A stretch of 64,000 bases of DNA from the NCBI GenBank assembly GCA_036378675.1, contig DASUWA010000054.1, positions 62,001 through 126,000 on the forward strand, written 5' to 3'. The position numbers were made by a program, and so were the translations under genes. Of the stretch, positions 63,975-64,000 are shown in pieces. The notes below the pieces were generated by a model, which saw only the letters and a program-made list of their open reading frames with translations, did no database searches and had not been told where the DNA came from. Origin of the DNA: Acidimicrobiales bacterium (lineage in GTDB: Bacteria; Actinomycetota; Acidimicrobiia; Acidimicrobiales; Palsa-688). Positions within the stretch are counted from its first letter, which is position 1. Every line of letters begins with the position of its first letter.

Positions 63975-64000
63975 CTAGGTCTGGTTCTCTCCGCCGAATA
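63975..64000 (-). CDS. Possible 3' end of prs (partial)
   Basis: The edge of the window reads FGGENQT and then a stop (TAG 63977-63975) on the minus strand, which resembles the C-terminus of ribose-phosphate pyrophosphokinases. prs is the usual neighbour upstream of rplY in actinobacteria. Only seven codons are visible. Confidence 0.35.

Overview
The window is high-GC chromosomal DNA of an actinobacterium (Actinomycetota). The F420-type luciferase-like oxidoreductases, nickel superoxide dismutase with its SodX-type protease, DUF1707 and PaaX proteins, the SUF operon with a Rieske protein between sufD and sufC, and the order rplY-pth-mfd-lipoprotein-mazG-eno-ftsB-DUF501-ppx all fit. A lineage such as Acidimicrobiia is plausible but is inferred from gene content only. 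I see no insertion sequence, integrase, prophage or CRISPR array.

Layout. 0-7.4 kb: a thiolase, a secreted NlpC/P60 hydrolase, a nucleotidyl cyclase ending in a YHS-like domain, a PaaX-family regulator, a membrane-anchored coiled-coil protein, a fatty acid desaturase and an ArsR-type regulator. 7.5-13.5 kb: a SUF iron-sulfur assembly operon on the minus strand (sufB, a small membrane protein, sufD, a Rieske protein, sufC, an MFS transporter). 13.6-22.3 kb: patatin, F420-dependent oxidoreductase, BrkB-like membrane protein, oligopeptidase B, an unusual FtsH-like protease and an MBL-fold hydrolase. 22.4-26.2 kb: three enzymes of the lower ethylmalonyl-CoA pathway (mesaconyl-CoA hydratase, methylsuccinyl-CoA dehydrogenase, methylmalyl-CoA lyase). 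26.2-31.7 kb: DUF885, an IF-2B-like protein, a membrane protein, ClpP, an SRPBCC/ArsR pair with two matching operators, and fumarase. 31.8-42.8 kb: a second NlpC/P60 protein, oxidoreductases, transporters, tRNA-Leu(UAA), sodN/sodX, an acyltransferase-epimerase pair, a GNAT and an aminotransferase.

42.8-64 kb is a long minus-strand block of mostly overlapping genes. From the right it reads prs (only a possible 3' end), rplY, pth, mfd, a lipoprotein, mazG, eno and ftsB, then a ten-gene molybdenum hydroxylase (form II cox-type) operon, then a DUF501-Ppx fusion. In other actinobacteria eno, ftsB, DUF501 and ppx are adjacent, so the molybdenum operon looks like an insertion into a conserved housekeeping operon.

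Three genes (sufD, pth and the cox nucleotidyltransferase) have no in-frame ATG, GTG or TTG that would give a complete protein. Each has a CTG at the expected place; two of these sit behind strong Shine-Dalgarno sequences and one overlaps the upstream stop codon. Their coordinates here therefore differ from what a standard gene caller would give. Other notable structures are a 42-bp dyad before the cyclase gene, tandem duplications across stop codons at three gene ends, and short minisatellites in two intergenic regions.
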